Positions 1 through 8,303 of a stretch of 32,087 bases of DNA are shown piece by piece. The translations under genes were made by a program, and so were the position numbers. The stretch comes from Rhodospirillaceae bacterium. GTDB lineage: Bacteria > Pseudomonadota > Alphaproteobacteria > UBA8366. Under the pieces are notes generated by a model, which was not told the DNA's origin, did not search any database, and saw nothing but the letters and a program-made list of their open reading frames with translations. Every line of letters starts with the position of its first letter. The first letter of the stretch is position 1. The stretch covers positions 1-32,087 of the forward strand of contig PARQ01000030.1 in assembly GCA_002711555.1 (NCBI GenBank), in the 5' to 3' direction.

Positions 1-662
1 AATATGAAAGAGTTTAAGCGTCTACCGAGAAACAGGCATTTCTTTCTAGTAACCGGGTGTAGGCGGACCAATGGATGCCTAACGCCCGGAGCCTTGGAAA
101 CATCTGTTATTTCCCCATATGCCGGGCGTGGAGTGCCATCCGAACTGTGGCTTTTCGAATGGTTTGAATATGAGCCGTCCACAACCTTGCGCAGTTCCTC
201 CGGTAGTGTTTCGTAGGCCATATACATATTGAGAAAAGACGTTTGTCCGCCTTGATCGCTTACCTCTACTGCATGGAGTAGGCTTGCAGAAATGGGTTCT
301 TCAGTGAAGGAGCTATCAGTATGCCAAAAAGCTTCACCGTTTCCCAATGACCCCTTTGGATGTCCGTCAGCATCGGTAATATTTGAGATGATTGTTATAT
401 CGTCCGGTACTTCATCGGGGTAGTACGCTTTGCGACCCAGGCCCAGAAGCTGGTTCGCTGTTTTCCCTGCGGGCCCAAAAACGTGTCGCAATCTAAGCAG
501 ATCATCAAACTGTAATGTTTGGTTTCGGAAAACTAGGACCATATGCTCGATCCACCCAGAAAATATTACCTCTTGGTCTTCCAAAGATATATCTTCCGAC
601 AGATCAATGCCGCTTACCATAGCTCCCAACGCTTTTCCGGTAGGCTCAATTTTAATTGCCAT
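1..662 (-). CDS. TauD/TfdA-family 2OG-Fe(II) dioxygenase (C-terminus cut by window edge)
   Basis: Reading the minus strand from ATG at 662 gives about 220 residues open to the window edge. The sequence fits alpha-ketoglutarate dioxygenases of the TauD/TfdA type. An early GALGAMVSGIDLS-like stretch (residues 10-22) is followed by the iron-binding HxD motif (H114, D116 in FWHTDSSF) and then by the RHPLVRLHPVTRKK block (about 195-208). The distal iron-binding His and the Arg that binds 2-oxoglutarate would lie beyond the edge. Such enzymes use O2, Fe(II) and 2-oxoglutarate to hydroxylate sulfonates, aryloxy acids or other small acids; the substrate cannot be told here. A good Shine-Dalgarno (AAGGAAGGG) precedes the ATG. 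The gene lies 145 bp downstream of the metalloprotease on the same strand. Family is confident; the TauD substrate should not be assumed. Confidence 0.88.
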   Translation of the reverse strand, partial: MAIKIEPTGKALGAMVSGIDLSEDISLEDQEVIFSGWIEHMVLVFRNQTLQFDDLLRLRHVFGPAGKTANQLLGLGRKAYYPDEVPDDITIISNITDADGHPKGSLGNGEAFWHTDSSFTEEPISASLLHAVEVSDQGGQTSFLNMYMAYETLPEELRKVVDGSYSNHSKSHSSDGTPRPAYGEITDVSKAPGVRHPLVRLHPVTRKKCLFLGRRLNSFI

Positions 663-807
663 GACTTACCCTTCCTTGTATGAGCATTTTAAACTTAGAA
701 CCGCATTCAAGGAAGAAGGTTTGAGAGGACTTAAGCCATTTTGTTTGAAGACAAAAAAATTAATGCAAAAATTTAGTTTGGGTTATGCGTCTTATAATGC
801 TGACAAC

Positions 808-1737
808 CTATTCAGGCCCCCAAGCTTCTATCAAAGCTCTAATGTCTAATGAAGTATAGAAGCCCGGAATTGTTCCAAAAGGAGGCTCTCTGTAGGCCAT
901 CAGAGTTTGTCCCAAATGGGCGCTATCCGAGGAAAACTTTGCAGTTGTAAAAATACAGTCTCCGTCGTCACCATCAAATGGATGTTCCAAACCCAACACA
1001 TGACCCATTTCGTGAAGAAATTTGTAGTCCATCCGATTATGTTTGCCGGCTACCTCTGCGCATTCGTTCAAAAACATTATTTGCTTCGTTCCGCTAGGAT
1101 CGTCTATGACCTCTCCATAATGCGCATCTGGCTCGCAAATGAGGTACACCAATAAATCGGCGTTATTTTTATAATATGTTCGGCGAAAATCTAAGCTTAT
1201 TAGCTGATCTAATTGATATAAAAGTTTTTGTGCTTCTCTAGCATCCGTTTCGGTTATGCGTCGAGGGCTTAGTGCGTAATTTTGGCCCTCATGTCTAAAA
1301 ACGATTCTATTCGTCGATTTGTTAAAATGGTAAAATAGAGTTTGCCTACCACGTAAAAATTGCTTTGCTTCATTAATCCATGAACGTTGCAACAATCCCT
1401 CTGTGTTAAGTGTATTACTGCACCTGCTGCTGGGTAAAGGATTCAGATTACTCTTTCGTTGTATTAGGCCAAGAAAGAAATCAAGCGTTCTCAAAACATT
1501 TTCTGACGAAGTGGATTGAGCTATTTTAATAGATTGCGTCTCAGAAGAGAATGCATCGTTCGACGTGAATGGCGTGGGCCATTGGAGCTTGGAAGAATTT
1601 TCAGGATAAAAACCAAGAGCGCTCCAAGCGGAGCAAGCGATAATAATGAAAATAACCGAGCACAACATTACAAAGGTGTGCCATACAAACCTTATTTTTC
1701 CTTGAATTTCAATGTCTGTTGGATGAGTTACATTCAT
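808..1737 (-). CDS. membrane-anchored metzincin-type zinc metalloprotease
   Basis: The ATG at 1737 gives 309 residues. Residues about 20-42 form one strongly hydrophobic segment after a short charged N-terminus, suggesting a signal anchor or uncleaved signal peptide that places the catalytic domain outside the cytoplasm. The zinc motif HEMGHVLGLEH (HExxHxxGxxH, residues 242-252) is followed 28 residues later by a Met-turn candidate, LMAYR (M280), as in matrixin and serralysin-like metzincins. There is no recognisable propeptide and no RTX repeats. The frame stays open upstream to ATG 1845 or TTG 1878, which would add a second hydrophobic stretch. I prefer 1737 because a TAGG element lies 7 nt before it. 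Protein target unknown. Fold assignment is firm; start and topology are uncertain. Confidence 0.8.
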   Translation of the reverse strand: MNVTHPTDIEIQGKIRFVWHTFVMLCSVIFIIIACSAWSALGFYPENSSKLQWPTPFTSNDAFSSETQSIKIAQSTSSENVLRTLDFFLGLIQRKSNLNPLPSSRCSNTLNTEGLLQRSWINEAKQFLRGRQTLFYHFNKSTNRIVFRHEGQNYALSPRRITETDAREAQKLLYQLDQLISLDFRRTYYKNNADLLVYLICEPDAHYGEVIDDPSGTKQIMFLNECAEVAGKHNRMDYKFLHEMGHVLGLEHPFDGDDGDCIFTTAKFSSDSAHLGQTLMAYREPPFGTIPGFYTSLDIRALIEAWGPE

Positions 1738-1979
1738 ATCATTGCCTATGTCGCGTTTAAGGAATTTTTCAAGTCCTAGCAATTTTTTTGTTGGAAAAAA
1801 AATGCCGAAATAAAATAGCCGGTATTCGATGATCTGCAAAGTCATTATCACCACAGCCACGAAGCAAGAAACCCTCAATGATTGTGGTTGATATTGTCGA
1901 CTGACCTCGCGCTATCTTGCTACGGGATCGATTTTCGCGGATACCTATACGGGTCGATTAATTAATTGGAGGATCATTC

Positions 1980-3173
1980 GTGCCGGATCAAAAATTACCA
2001 TTCAGCGGGGTTAAAGTATTGGATCTTACACACGCGCGTGCCGGGCCAACGGCTGTGCGTTTGTTATCCGATTGGGGTGCGGATACAATTAAAATTGAGC
2101 AGCCCGCTGCGACAAGCACAGATAAAGGAAGCATTTTGGGGGCTCGCAATGGGTTTGATTTGCAAAATCTTCATCGTAATAAAAAAAGTCTCACGATTAA
2201 TTTAAAATCTGAAGAAGGTAAAAAAATTTTTTTCGATCTTGTTAAACGTTCAGATGTAATTGTGGAAAATTTTCGTTCACAAACAAAAGACCGGCTTGGC
2301 GTAGATTATCAGAGCTGTGCAGATATAAATCCGCGTATTATTTATGGCAGCCTTTCTGGCTTTGGGCAGGATGGTCCTTATGATAATCGGCCTGGTGTTG
2401 ACCAAATATTACAGGGTATGGGTGGTTTAATGTCTGTCACCGGTTTGCCGGGGCAAGGTCCCGTTCGTGTAGGCATCCCCATTTGTGACTTAACATCTGG
2501 AATGTTTTTGGGATTTGGGCTTGCGGCTGCATTGTTTGAGCGCGAGGCCTCGGGCAAGGGGCAGTGGGTTCAGACGTCACTTTTACAGGCCATTGTTGCT
2601 ATGATGGATTTCCAAGCTGCTAGATTTCTCAAAGATGGCGAGGTTCCAAAGCAGGCTGGTAATGATCACCCTACTGGGGTTCCTACTGGAGTATTCCCCA
2701 CAGCTGACGGTCACATAAATATTGCGGCGGCCGGCGAAGTACTTTTTCGACGGTTTTGTGATGCAGTTGGTTTATCTGAGTTGTACCAAGACACTCGTTT
2801 CGATACTTATGAGGGGCGTTCGAGAAACCGTGCGGAACTCAATGCAGAAATCTCGAAGGTTACTGCAACACAGTCTTCTGAGTATTGGGTTGAAATGATG
2901 CAAGATGTCGGTGTTCCCTGTGGTCCCATCTACGATATGGGGGAAGTTTTTAACGATCCACAAGTAAAACACCTTAAGATGGCATGGCCAATGGCCAGTG
3001 CTACTGGTGAGTTCCCGGTTGTTCGAACACCATTGGCGATGAGTCGAACAAATGTTGGTGATGACGTGCGACTGCCCACGCCCGAACTTGGCGAGCATAC
3101 AGAACAGATTCTTAAAGAATTGGGCTACGATGATGTGGTTATAACTGATTTTAAAAAACGGAATGTAATTTAG
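1980..3173 (+). CDS. CaiB/BaiF family (family III) CoA-transferase
   Basis: This 397-residue protein has the usual length of a family III CoA-transferase, which moves CoA between carboxylic acids through an aspartyl-CoA thioester. The N-terminal signature VKVLDLTHARAGP is at about residues 11-23, followed by ADTIKIE. The likely catalytic Asp is D170 in GIPICDLTSG, and the GKGQWVQTSLLQA helix follows. Translation appears to start at GTG 1980, with a strong TGGAGGA at 1967-1973 six bases upstream. It is the first gene of a plus-strand run with the ADP-forming acyl-CoA synthetase (15 bp gap), a thioesterase and an SDR, so it probably loads or exchanges CoA on the pathway acid. Substrate pair unknown. 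Confidence 0.92.
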   Translation: MPDQKLPFSGVKVLDLTHARAGPTAVRLLSDWGADTIKIEQPAATSTDKGSILGARNGFDLQNLHRNKKSLTINLKSEEGKKIFFDLVKRSDVIVENFRSQTKDRLGVDYQSCADINPRIIYGSLSGFGQDGPYDNRPGVDQILQGMGGLMSVTGLPGQGPVRVGIPICDLTSGMFLGFGLAAALFEREASGKGQWVQTSLLQAIVAMMDFQAARFLKDGEVPKQAGNDHPTGVPTGVFPTADGHINIAAAGEVLFRRFCDAVGLSELYQDTRFDTYEGRSRNRAELNAEISKVTATQSSEYWVEMMQDVGVPCGPIYDMGEVFNDPQVKHLKMAWPMASATGEFPVVRTPLAMSRTNVGDDVRLPTPELGEHTEQILKELGYDDVVITDFKKRNVI

Positions 3174-3188
3174 TCAGGAAAGCCTATT

Positions 3189-5324
3189 ATGGATTACTGG
3201 AATAAAGAAACGCTCTCAGCAATTGACAGCATGCTAAATCCGAAGTCGGTTGCGATTATTGGCGCGTCCGAGAATAAATCCTACGGCGGCCGATTTATGG
3301 CTAAGGCCCTCTCTAGTAAAGGTGCTTTGACAGTCTATCCTGTCAATCCGAACAGAAATGAGATTCAGGGCCAAAAGGCGTACAAAAGTGTTTTAGATTT
3401 ACCGGAAGTTCCAGATGCTGCGGCAATTTTGGTGCCGTGGAATTTCGTGCTTCCGACCCTTGAACAATGTCATGAAAAAGGGATTAAGTCAGTAATTGTA
3501 ATATCGGCAGGGTTTGCTGAACGAGGAAATGAGGAACGCGCAAATCTACAGAAAGAACTCACAGGCTTCAGTGAACGAACAGGCGTCAGAATTAGTGGCC
3601 CAAACTGTCTAGGGCTAGCAAGCATAAAAGACAAACGTTGGCTCAACGCGTCCTCTCGGCCAATGATGGGTGAGGCAGGACCAATAGGTTTAATATGCCA
3701 ATCCGGCGCAACACTTTTTGGCCCTATTTTGGTGCGTGCGGATGAATTTGGAGTGGGTTTATCTTATGCCATTTCAACTGGTAATGAAGCCGATTTAGAC
3801 TTTGCTGACTTTGCTCGATTCTTGTTAGATGATGATAGCACAAAAGTTATTGCTGGGTTTATAGAGGGAATTAAAACCCCAGCAAAATTTCTTGAAGTTG
3901 CCAAGCTTGCTGCTGAATATGCAAAGCCAATGGTGGTCATTAAAATCGGGAGATCTGATTACGGAGCGCGGTCTGCAAATTCACATACTGCCGCTCTTAC
4001 CGGTGCTGACGAAGTGATAGATGCGGCTTTTAAACAGTATGGAGTAATTAGGGCCAGTGGCTATGATGATTGCCTTGAGATCGCACAAATTATGGCTGCT
4101 GGGAAGAAACCTCGTGCAGATGGTATTGTTGCGGTATCTCATTCCGGCGGTATCAGTTCACTGCTCGCCGATATGATCGGAACTGAAGGACTCCAATTAC
4201 CTGACTTAAGCGACAACGCCCGAACTGGTATTAATAAAATTCTTTCAGGGTTTGGTTGGGCATCAAACCCCGCCGACATAACGGGTTTTGCACATCGGGA
4301 GGCTTTTTCCGAGATTATTGATTATTTGGTCAAGGAGCCAAGCTCGGGGACTTTGGTGGTAGCAAGTGCAGGTAAGGGTGCTCACGTCGATAAATTAATC
4401 TCCGTCCGCGATACGGGAACCCACAATGTGGCGTACATGTGGACCGGTCGTAGGGATCAGAAAGAAGGTCTTAATGAATTAAAAGCCGCCGGTATTCCTA
4501 TTTTTTATACTTCTGACTCGCTCGCTAGGGCCCTTCGGCATTTGAAAGATTATCATGGTTGGTTAGAGAGTCGAAATGAAAGTGGGTTTGCTAAAACTCA
4601 AAAGAATAGCGAGCACCAAGAACGAGTTTTTAAGAACCTTGAAAGCTTAGGCCGAGCGCAACTCAGCGAAACCGAGGCAAAACAATTAATCTCTGCCTGG
4701 AATGTCAGGGTTACGGCCGAGGAACTTGTAAACTCATCACAAGAAGCGGCTGCTGCCGTTGATAAGTTTGACGGCCCCGTCGTCATGAAAGGCGTTTGCC
4801 CCGACATTACTCATAAAACAGAGGCAGGCATAATAAAAATCGGAATCCTTGATGGTAAAACGGGTGCTGCCGCTTATGACGAGATTATTCAGGCTGCGAA
4901 TGCTTATGACTCCGAGCTGCTACTACAGGGAGTTGTCGTACAAGAAATGGTGAATGGAGGGATTGAGACAATTCTTGGCGTCTTCGATGATCCGCTAATG
5001 GGGCCGATACTTTTGTTCGGTTTAGGTGGAGTTATGGTGGAAGTTTATAATGACGTGGCGTTACGGCACTGTCCTATTTTGCCGCATGAAGCGCACGAGA
5101 TGATAAATGAGGTGGTCGGTGCTAAACTTTTGGCTGGGTTCAGGGGTAGCGAACCGTGTGATGTGGATGCTCTCGTTGCGACAATGGTGAGTGTATCTCA
5201 AATGGCTGCAGGCCTCGCGGGTTCCCTGAAGGAGTTGGATATCAATCCGTTAATGGTAATGCCAAAAAATCACGGTGTTATTGCACTAGATGCTATGGCA
5301 GTTTTAAAAGGAGGAGCAGACTGA
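3189..5324 (+). CDS. NDP-forming acyl-CoA synthetase (acetate-CoA ligase, ADP-forming type)
   Basis: This 711-residue protein is a single-chain ADP-forming acyl-CoA synthetase of the Acd type. A CoA-binding Rossmann domain begins with SVAIIGASENKSYGG (about 20-34). The succinyl-CoA-ligase-like domains contain the phosphorylated-His motif SHTAALTG (H266). A C-terminal ATP-grasp domain starts around residue 495 (QLISAWNVRVTAEE) and ends in LKELDINPLMV. These enzymes interconvert an acid, CoA and ATP with acyl-CoA, ADP and phosphate; in catabolism they can run toward ATP. The stop codon overlaps the ATG of the next gene by one base (TGATG), implying translational coupling to the thioesterase. 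The acyl substrate is not predictable. There is no acetyltransferase (Pat) domain. Confidence 0.92.
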   Translation: MDYWNKETLSAIDSMLNPKSVAIIGASENKSYGGRFMAKALSSKGALTVYPVNPNRNEIQGQKAYKSVLDLPEVPDAAAILVPWNFVLPTLEQCHEKGIKSVIVISAGFAERGNEERANLQKELTGFSERTGVRISGPNCLGLASIKDKRWLNASSRPMMGEAGPIGLICQSGATLFGPILVRADEFGVGLSYAISTGNEADLDFADFARFLLDDDSTKVIAGFIEGIKTPAKFLEVAKLAAEYAKPMVVIKIGRSDYGARSANSHTAALTGADEVIDAAFKQYGVIRASGYDDCLEIAQIMAAGKKPRADGIVAVSHSGGISSLLADMIGTEGLQLPDLSDNARTGINKILSGFGWASNPADITGFAHREAFSEIIDYLVKEPSSGTLVVASAGKGAHVDKLISVRDTGTHNVAYMWTGRRDQKEGLNELKAAGIPIFYTSDSLARALRHLKDYHGWLESRNESGFAKTQKNSEHQERVFKNLESLGRAQLSETEAKQLISAWNVRVTAEELVNSSQEAAAAVDKFDGPVVMKGVCPDITHKTEAGIIKIGILDGKTGAAAYDEIIQAANAYDSELLLQGVVVQEMVNGGIETILGVFDDPLMGPILLFGLGGVMVEVYNDVALRHCPILPHEAHEMINEVVGAKLLAGFRGSEPCDVDALVATMVSVSQMAAGLAGSLKELDINPLMVMPKNHGVIALDAMAVLKGGAD

Positions 5325-5743
5325 TGCCAGATGATGGTTTTCGCAAATGGCTTGGTGTTGAGTATACTGTGATGGAGGATGGACATGCAGTTGTGCACAT
5401 GAACGTTCGGCCAGAAATGCAAAATCTCCGTAACATGTGTCAGGGTGGCATTGTGGCTTCACTGATAGATGTTGCAATGGCTACGGCAGCAGCGGGAGGA
5501 AATTACGATACCCGTCTTCGCCCAATGGCAACATTGGAGCTAAAGGTTAATTATCTCTCGGGCGCTACTGGTGATCGCCTCGAAGCCGTGGCTGACGTTT
5601 TAAAATTAGGCTCTCGAACTGCTGTGGTAAGGTGTGATGTTAGGACTGATGAAGGCGATATCTGTGCTACTGGTCTTGGCACTTTTATGACACGCCGTGT
5701 CCATGCAACGGACCCAGGAGGGATGACCCCGCCTAAGGGATAA
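5324..5743 (+). CDS. PaaI/hot-dog fold acyl-CoA thioesterase
   Basis: This 139-residue protein has the length and pattern of the PaaI / 4HBT family, which hydrolyses acyl-CoA thioesters in the cytoplasm. The central block NMCQGGIVASLIDVAMATAA (about 38-57) corresponds to the family's conserved HGG helix with the catalytic acid (D49), and later strands fit a single hot-dog domain. The residue usually His in HGG is Gln (Q40), so catalysis may differ or be weaker. The ATG overlaps the stop codon of the acyl-CoA synthetase by one base and the SDR follows after 11 bp, so it belongs to the same transcript. A housekeeping role releasing stalled CoA esters of the pathway is a plausible inference. Confidence 0.87.
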   Translation: MPDDGFRKWLGVEYTVMEDGHAVVHMNVRPEMQNLRNMCQGGIVASLIDVAMATAAAGGNYDTRLRPMATLELKVNYLSGATGDRLEAVADVLKLGSRTAVVRCDVRTDEGDICATGLGTFMTRRVHATDPGGMTPPKG

Positions 5744-5754
5744 AGGACTCAGAA

Positions 5755-6516
5755 ATGGATTTAGGCCTTAAAGGGAAACGTGCCATTGTTACTGGTGGAA
5801 CGCGCGGAATAGGTCGAGCAATAGTGGAACTTTTGATTGATGAAGGTTGCGACATAGCCTTCTGTGCACGAAATCGGGACGAAGTATTTGAAACACACGA
5901 AACATTACGTAAACGTGGTACTAAAATTATTTCTGGTGCTGTAGATGTTACCCAAAGCAAACCCTTCAGAAATTGGATCGTTAAAAGCGCTGAAGAATTA
6001 GGTGGTTTGGATATCTTGATCGCTAATGCTAGTGCATTGGGCGTCGGCGCGGATGAAGAGGCGTGGCGGACTAGTCTCGAAGTTGATATTCTTGGTACTG
6101 TGCGTGCGGTCGAAGCGGCACAGTTATATCTTGAGGGATCGAGTGCAGCGGCTATCTGTGCTATCTCAAGCACAGCGAGCATTAATACGGCGGGCCGTGT
6201 CCGAGCATATAGTGGCGCCAAAGCAGCGCTTATAAACTATATCTCCGCGTTAAGCACCAATCTCTCACGGAAGGGTATTCGTGCGAACACAGTGTCGCCA
6301 GGTGCTGTTTATTTTCCTGGTGGCGTTTGGGATTTGCGAAAAAAAAATATGCCGGAAATGTATGACGCGGCTATTAAAGCTTCTCCATCTGGTCGGTTGT
6401 GTAGGCCAGAGGAAGTTGCAAATGCAGTAGCGTTTTTGGTTAGTCCGGCGGCAAGTTTTATCAGTGGCACCAACATTATAGTTGATGGTGGATCAACAAC
6501 GCGCGTACAATTTTAA
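5755..6516 (+). CDS. short-chain dehydrogenase/reductase (classical SDR)
   Basis: This 253-residue classical SDR has its NAD(P)-binding TGGTRGIG at 13-20, NAS (instead of the common NAG) at 91-93, catalytic Ser around 138-139, and YxxxK with Y152 and K156. The C-terminal SGTNIIVDGGST tail is typical of FabG-like oxidoreductases. It interconverts an alcohol and a ketone with NAD(P)H. It is the last gene of the plus-strand acyl-CoA unit, 11 bp after the thioesterase with AAAGGA as ribosome binding site, and it ends 24 bp from the convergent decarboxylase. It may act on a hydroxyacyl intermediate of the same pathway; that is inferred from position only. Confidence 0.92.
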   Translation: MDLGLKGKRAIVTGGTRGIGRAIVELLIDEGCDIAFCARNRDEVFETHETLRKRGTKIISGAVDVTQSKPFRNWIVKSAEELGGLDILIANASALGVGADEEAWRTSLEVDILGTVRAVEAAQLYLEGSSAAAICAISSTASINTAGRVRAYSGAKAALINYISALSTNLSRKGIRANTVSPGAVYFPGGVWDLRKKNMPEMYDAAIKASPSGRLCRPEEVANAVAFLVSPAASFISGTNIIVDGGSTTRVQF

Positions 6517-6540
6517 ATACATGGCTTTCAACCAAACATC

Positions 6541-7725
6541 TTATAATTTGCAGAGATTTAGGGCTGTGTTGGTGCTGTCCGCTGAGGTATACATGCTGGT
6601 CATCGGTGCATCTTCAAGAATTGCCTCTTGTAATTTGTCGAAACCGTTAAACGGTGTTCTCAGAGCTGAGCTGTAAGCTCCGGTTATGCCGATCTCAATA
6701 TAATCGCCTTCGGTAATGTTGGAAGGTAGCATAAAAGGCCCTGGCATGACATCAAGGCTATCACACGTGGGTCCATAAAATATAAATGGCTTTAAATCCG
6801 TGGAACCGGATCTCCCCAAACACTTTACCGGGTAACGAAAGCCGAGTAAGCCTGCATCGAAGAGCCCTCCGTAAGTACCATCATTGATGTACAAAAGATT
6901 ATTCTTGCGTGCGTCTACGTGCACAATTATTGATCCTGATTCGGCTACTAACGCCCGCCCGGGCTCGCACCATGTTTCAAAATTATTGGGAAGAGAAACT
7001 TCGGTTAAGGCAGTGTCGATCTCAGAAAAATAGTCAGCCAATGGTGCAGGGTTTTGTCCTGGATATAAAGATGGAAATCCGCCACCAACATCAATTATGT
7101 CAATTGGTATATTTGCTGTGCACGTGATTTTTTTTATCTTTTGCAGTGCTAATCTATATGCCGTTGGGTCTAGGCATTGAGATCCAACATGGAAGCAGAG
7201 GCCAAGTCTTTCACACCGTTTAGCTGCATCTTTTAATAAAGTAACCGCAGTGGCAGAAGTCACGCCAAATTTCCCATGAAGTGAGTGGGCTGCATAGCGG
7301 TTCGAAACTGACAGACGCATCAGTAAAGTCAAATCTTTAGAGTGATTTGTAGAGGCAGAAATCTTTTCTAATTCTGTTATGCTATCGAAAGCAAAAGATC
7401 GGACATCGTATTCATAATACGCGCGTTCAATAGCAGCTCTGTTTTTAACTGGGTGGAGGAAATTTATTTCAGCCTTAGAAAGGTTTTCTCTAACCTGTGC
7501 GACTTCGGATAATGACGCAACATCGAACTGATTTATTCCAGCATTATATAATGCCTTCAGTATATAAGGGTGGGGATTGGTTTTAACGGCGTAGAGAGTA
7601 TGGCCTGGGAAATTTTTTAAAAAATACTGGGCTGCATTATGTGCGGCTTTAGGCCGTATGCAACTTACAGGCCTTTGCGGCCTGAGAGTGCATACCAGTG
7701 ACTCAGCAGAAATATAGCGGTCCAT
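6541..7725 (-). CDS. fold-type III PLP decarboxylase, ornithine decarboxylase-like
   Basis: The ATG at 7725 gives 394 residues; a GTG four codons upstream (7737) is an alternative start. The enzyme belongs to the alanine-racemase-fold (type III) ornithine/diaminopimelate/arginine decarboxylases. The PLP lysine lies in YAVKTNPHP (K48), and HVGSQC, VDVGGGFPS, CEPGRALVAESGS and YGPTCDSLDVM follow in family order. The Cys in the last motif matches the catalytic Cys contributed across the ODC dimer. The length and the absence of an extra N-terminal domain fit eukaryotic-type ODC, which makes putrescine from ornithine; lysine or dual specificity cannot be excluded. It stands alone on the minus strand, convergent with the SDR and divergent from the exporter. 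Confidence 0.87.
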   Translation of the reverse strand: MDRYISAESLVCTLRPQRPVSCIRPKAAHNAAQYFLKNFPGHTLYAVKTNPHPYILKALYNAGINQFDVASLSEVAQVRENLSKAEINFLHPVKNRAAIERAYYEYDVRSFAFDSITELEKISASTNHSKDLTLLMRLSVSNRYAAHSLHGKFGVTSATAVTLLKDAAKRCERLGLCFHVGSQCLDPTAYRLALQKIKKITCTANIPIDIIDVGGGFPSLYPGQNPAPLADYFSEIDTALTEVSLPNNFETWCEPGRALVAESGSIIVHVDARKNNLLYINDGTYGGLFDAGLLGFRYPVKCLGRSGSTDLKPFIFYGPTCDSLDVMPGPFMLPSNITEGDYIEIGITGAYSSALRTPFNGFDKLQEAILEDAPMTSMYTSADSTNTALNLCKL

Positions 7726-7737
7726 CACACGGAGCAC

Positions 7738-8303
7738 TCGATATTAGTTTCGTTGAATGCAGCTAAAAATTATAGCCGACGGGAGCCGGTTTAGTCCCCA
7801 ATTACGAATTTGTAAAGGTTTTGCTTTGTGTGGCCAGTTTCACAGATTATTTATAAAAGAGGGATGAACATTGAAGAAAGTGACGCTAACAAAATGATTA
7901 TAAAAACCATTGGGTCTGTTATAGATAAATGCGTCGTCTTTATCGTTTGCGAGGCGGAAACTGACTGAACTCAATAATATGCCACCCGTGCCCATAATAA
8001 ATACACAATTGATATAAACAGATTTTTCACAAGTTTCCAAAAGATAACTTAGTAGCCAATCACGGTGTTCTTCTGACATATAGCTTACGAACGATAGTAG
8101 GTTTTAAGATAAATGGTATCTTCGAAGCGCAAACGGGTATTAAGAAAATGAATATCATGATAATTAGAAACAATTCTTACTGTTTCTCGTACTGTTAGCC
8201 TTAGGAATAATGTTTGTGACAGATTAGATGTTTCTGCTCTGTAACATTGCCTGCTCTGAGCGCTAAAGAAATACAATAGGAATAGATTTTATTTATTGGA
8301 TCC
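7738..8303. other. intergenic region between divergent decarboxylase and exporter genes
   Basis: This stretch of about 566 bp separates two divergent genes. I see no convincing coding sequence in it. Two minus-strand frames (7840-8079, 79 codons, and 8085-8276, 63 codons) lack good ribosome binding sites and resemble no family I know. It presumably holds both promoters. The one clear structure is a perfect inverted repeat at 8166-8187, listed separately. Confidence 0.5.
8166..8187. promoter_or_regulatory. perfect inverted repeat, candidate operator upstream of exporter
   Basis: AGAAACA (8166-8172) and TGTTTCT (8181-8187) form perfect 7-bp arms around an 8-nt spacer, about 115 bp before the exporter start. 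The size suits a dimeric TetR- or MarR-type repressor, a common control for DHA2 exporters, but no regulator gene lies in the window. Assignment as an operator is inference. Confidence 0.3.

Noticed and set aside
430..849. Plus-strand open frame of 139 codons
   Set aside because: It is antisense to the partial TauD/TfdA gene, which reads well on the minus strand with its iron motif and ribosome binding site.
5733..6221. Long minus-strand open frame (162 codons) opposite the SDR
   Set aside because: It lies antisense to a clear SDR with all catalytic motifs, and its translation resembles no family.
7840..8079. Minus-strand 79-codon frame in the decarboxylase/exporter gap
   Set aside because: No good ribosome binding site, no recognisable motif, and an amino acid mix that looks like untranslated AT-rich DNA; too weak to call a gene.
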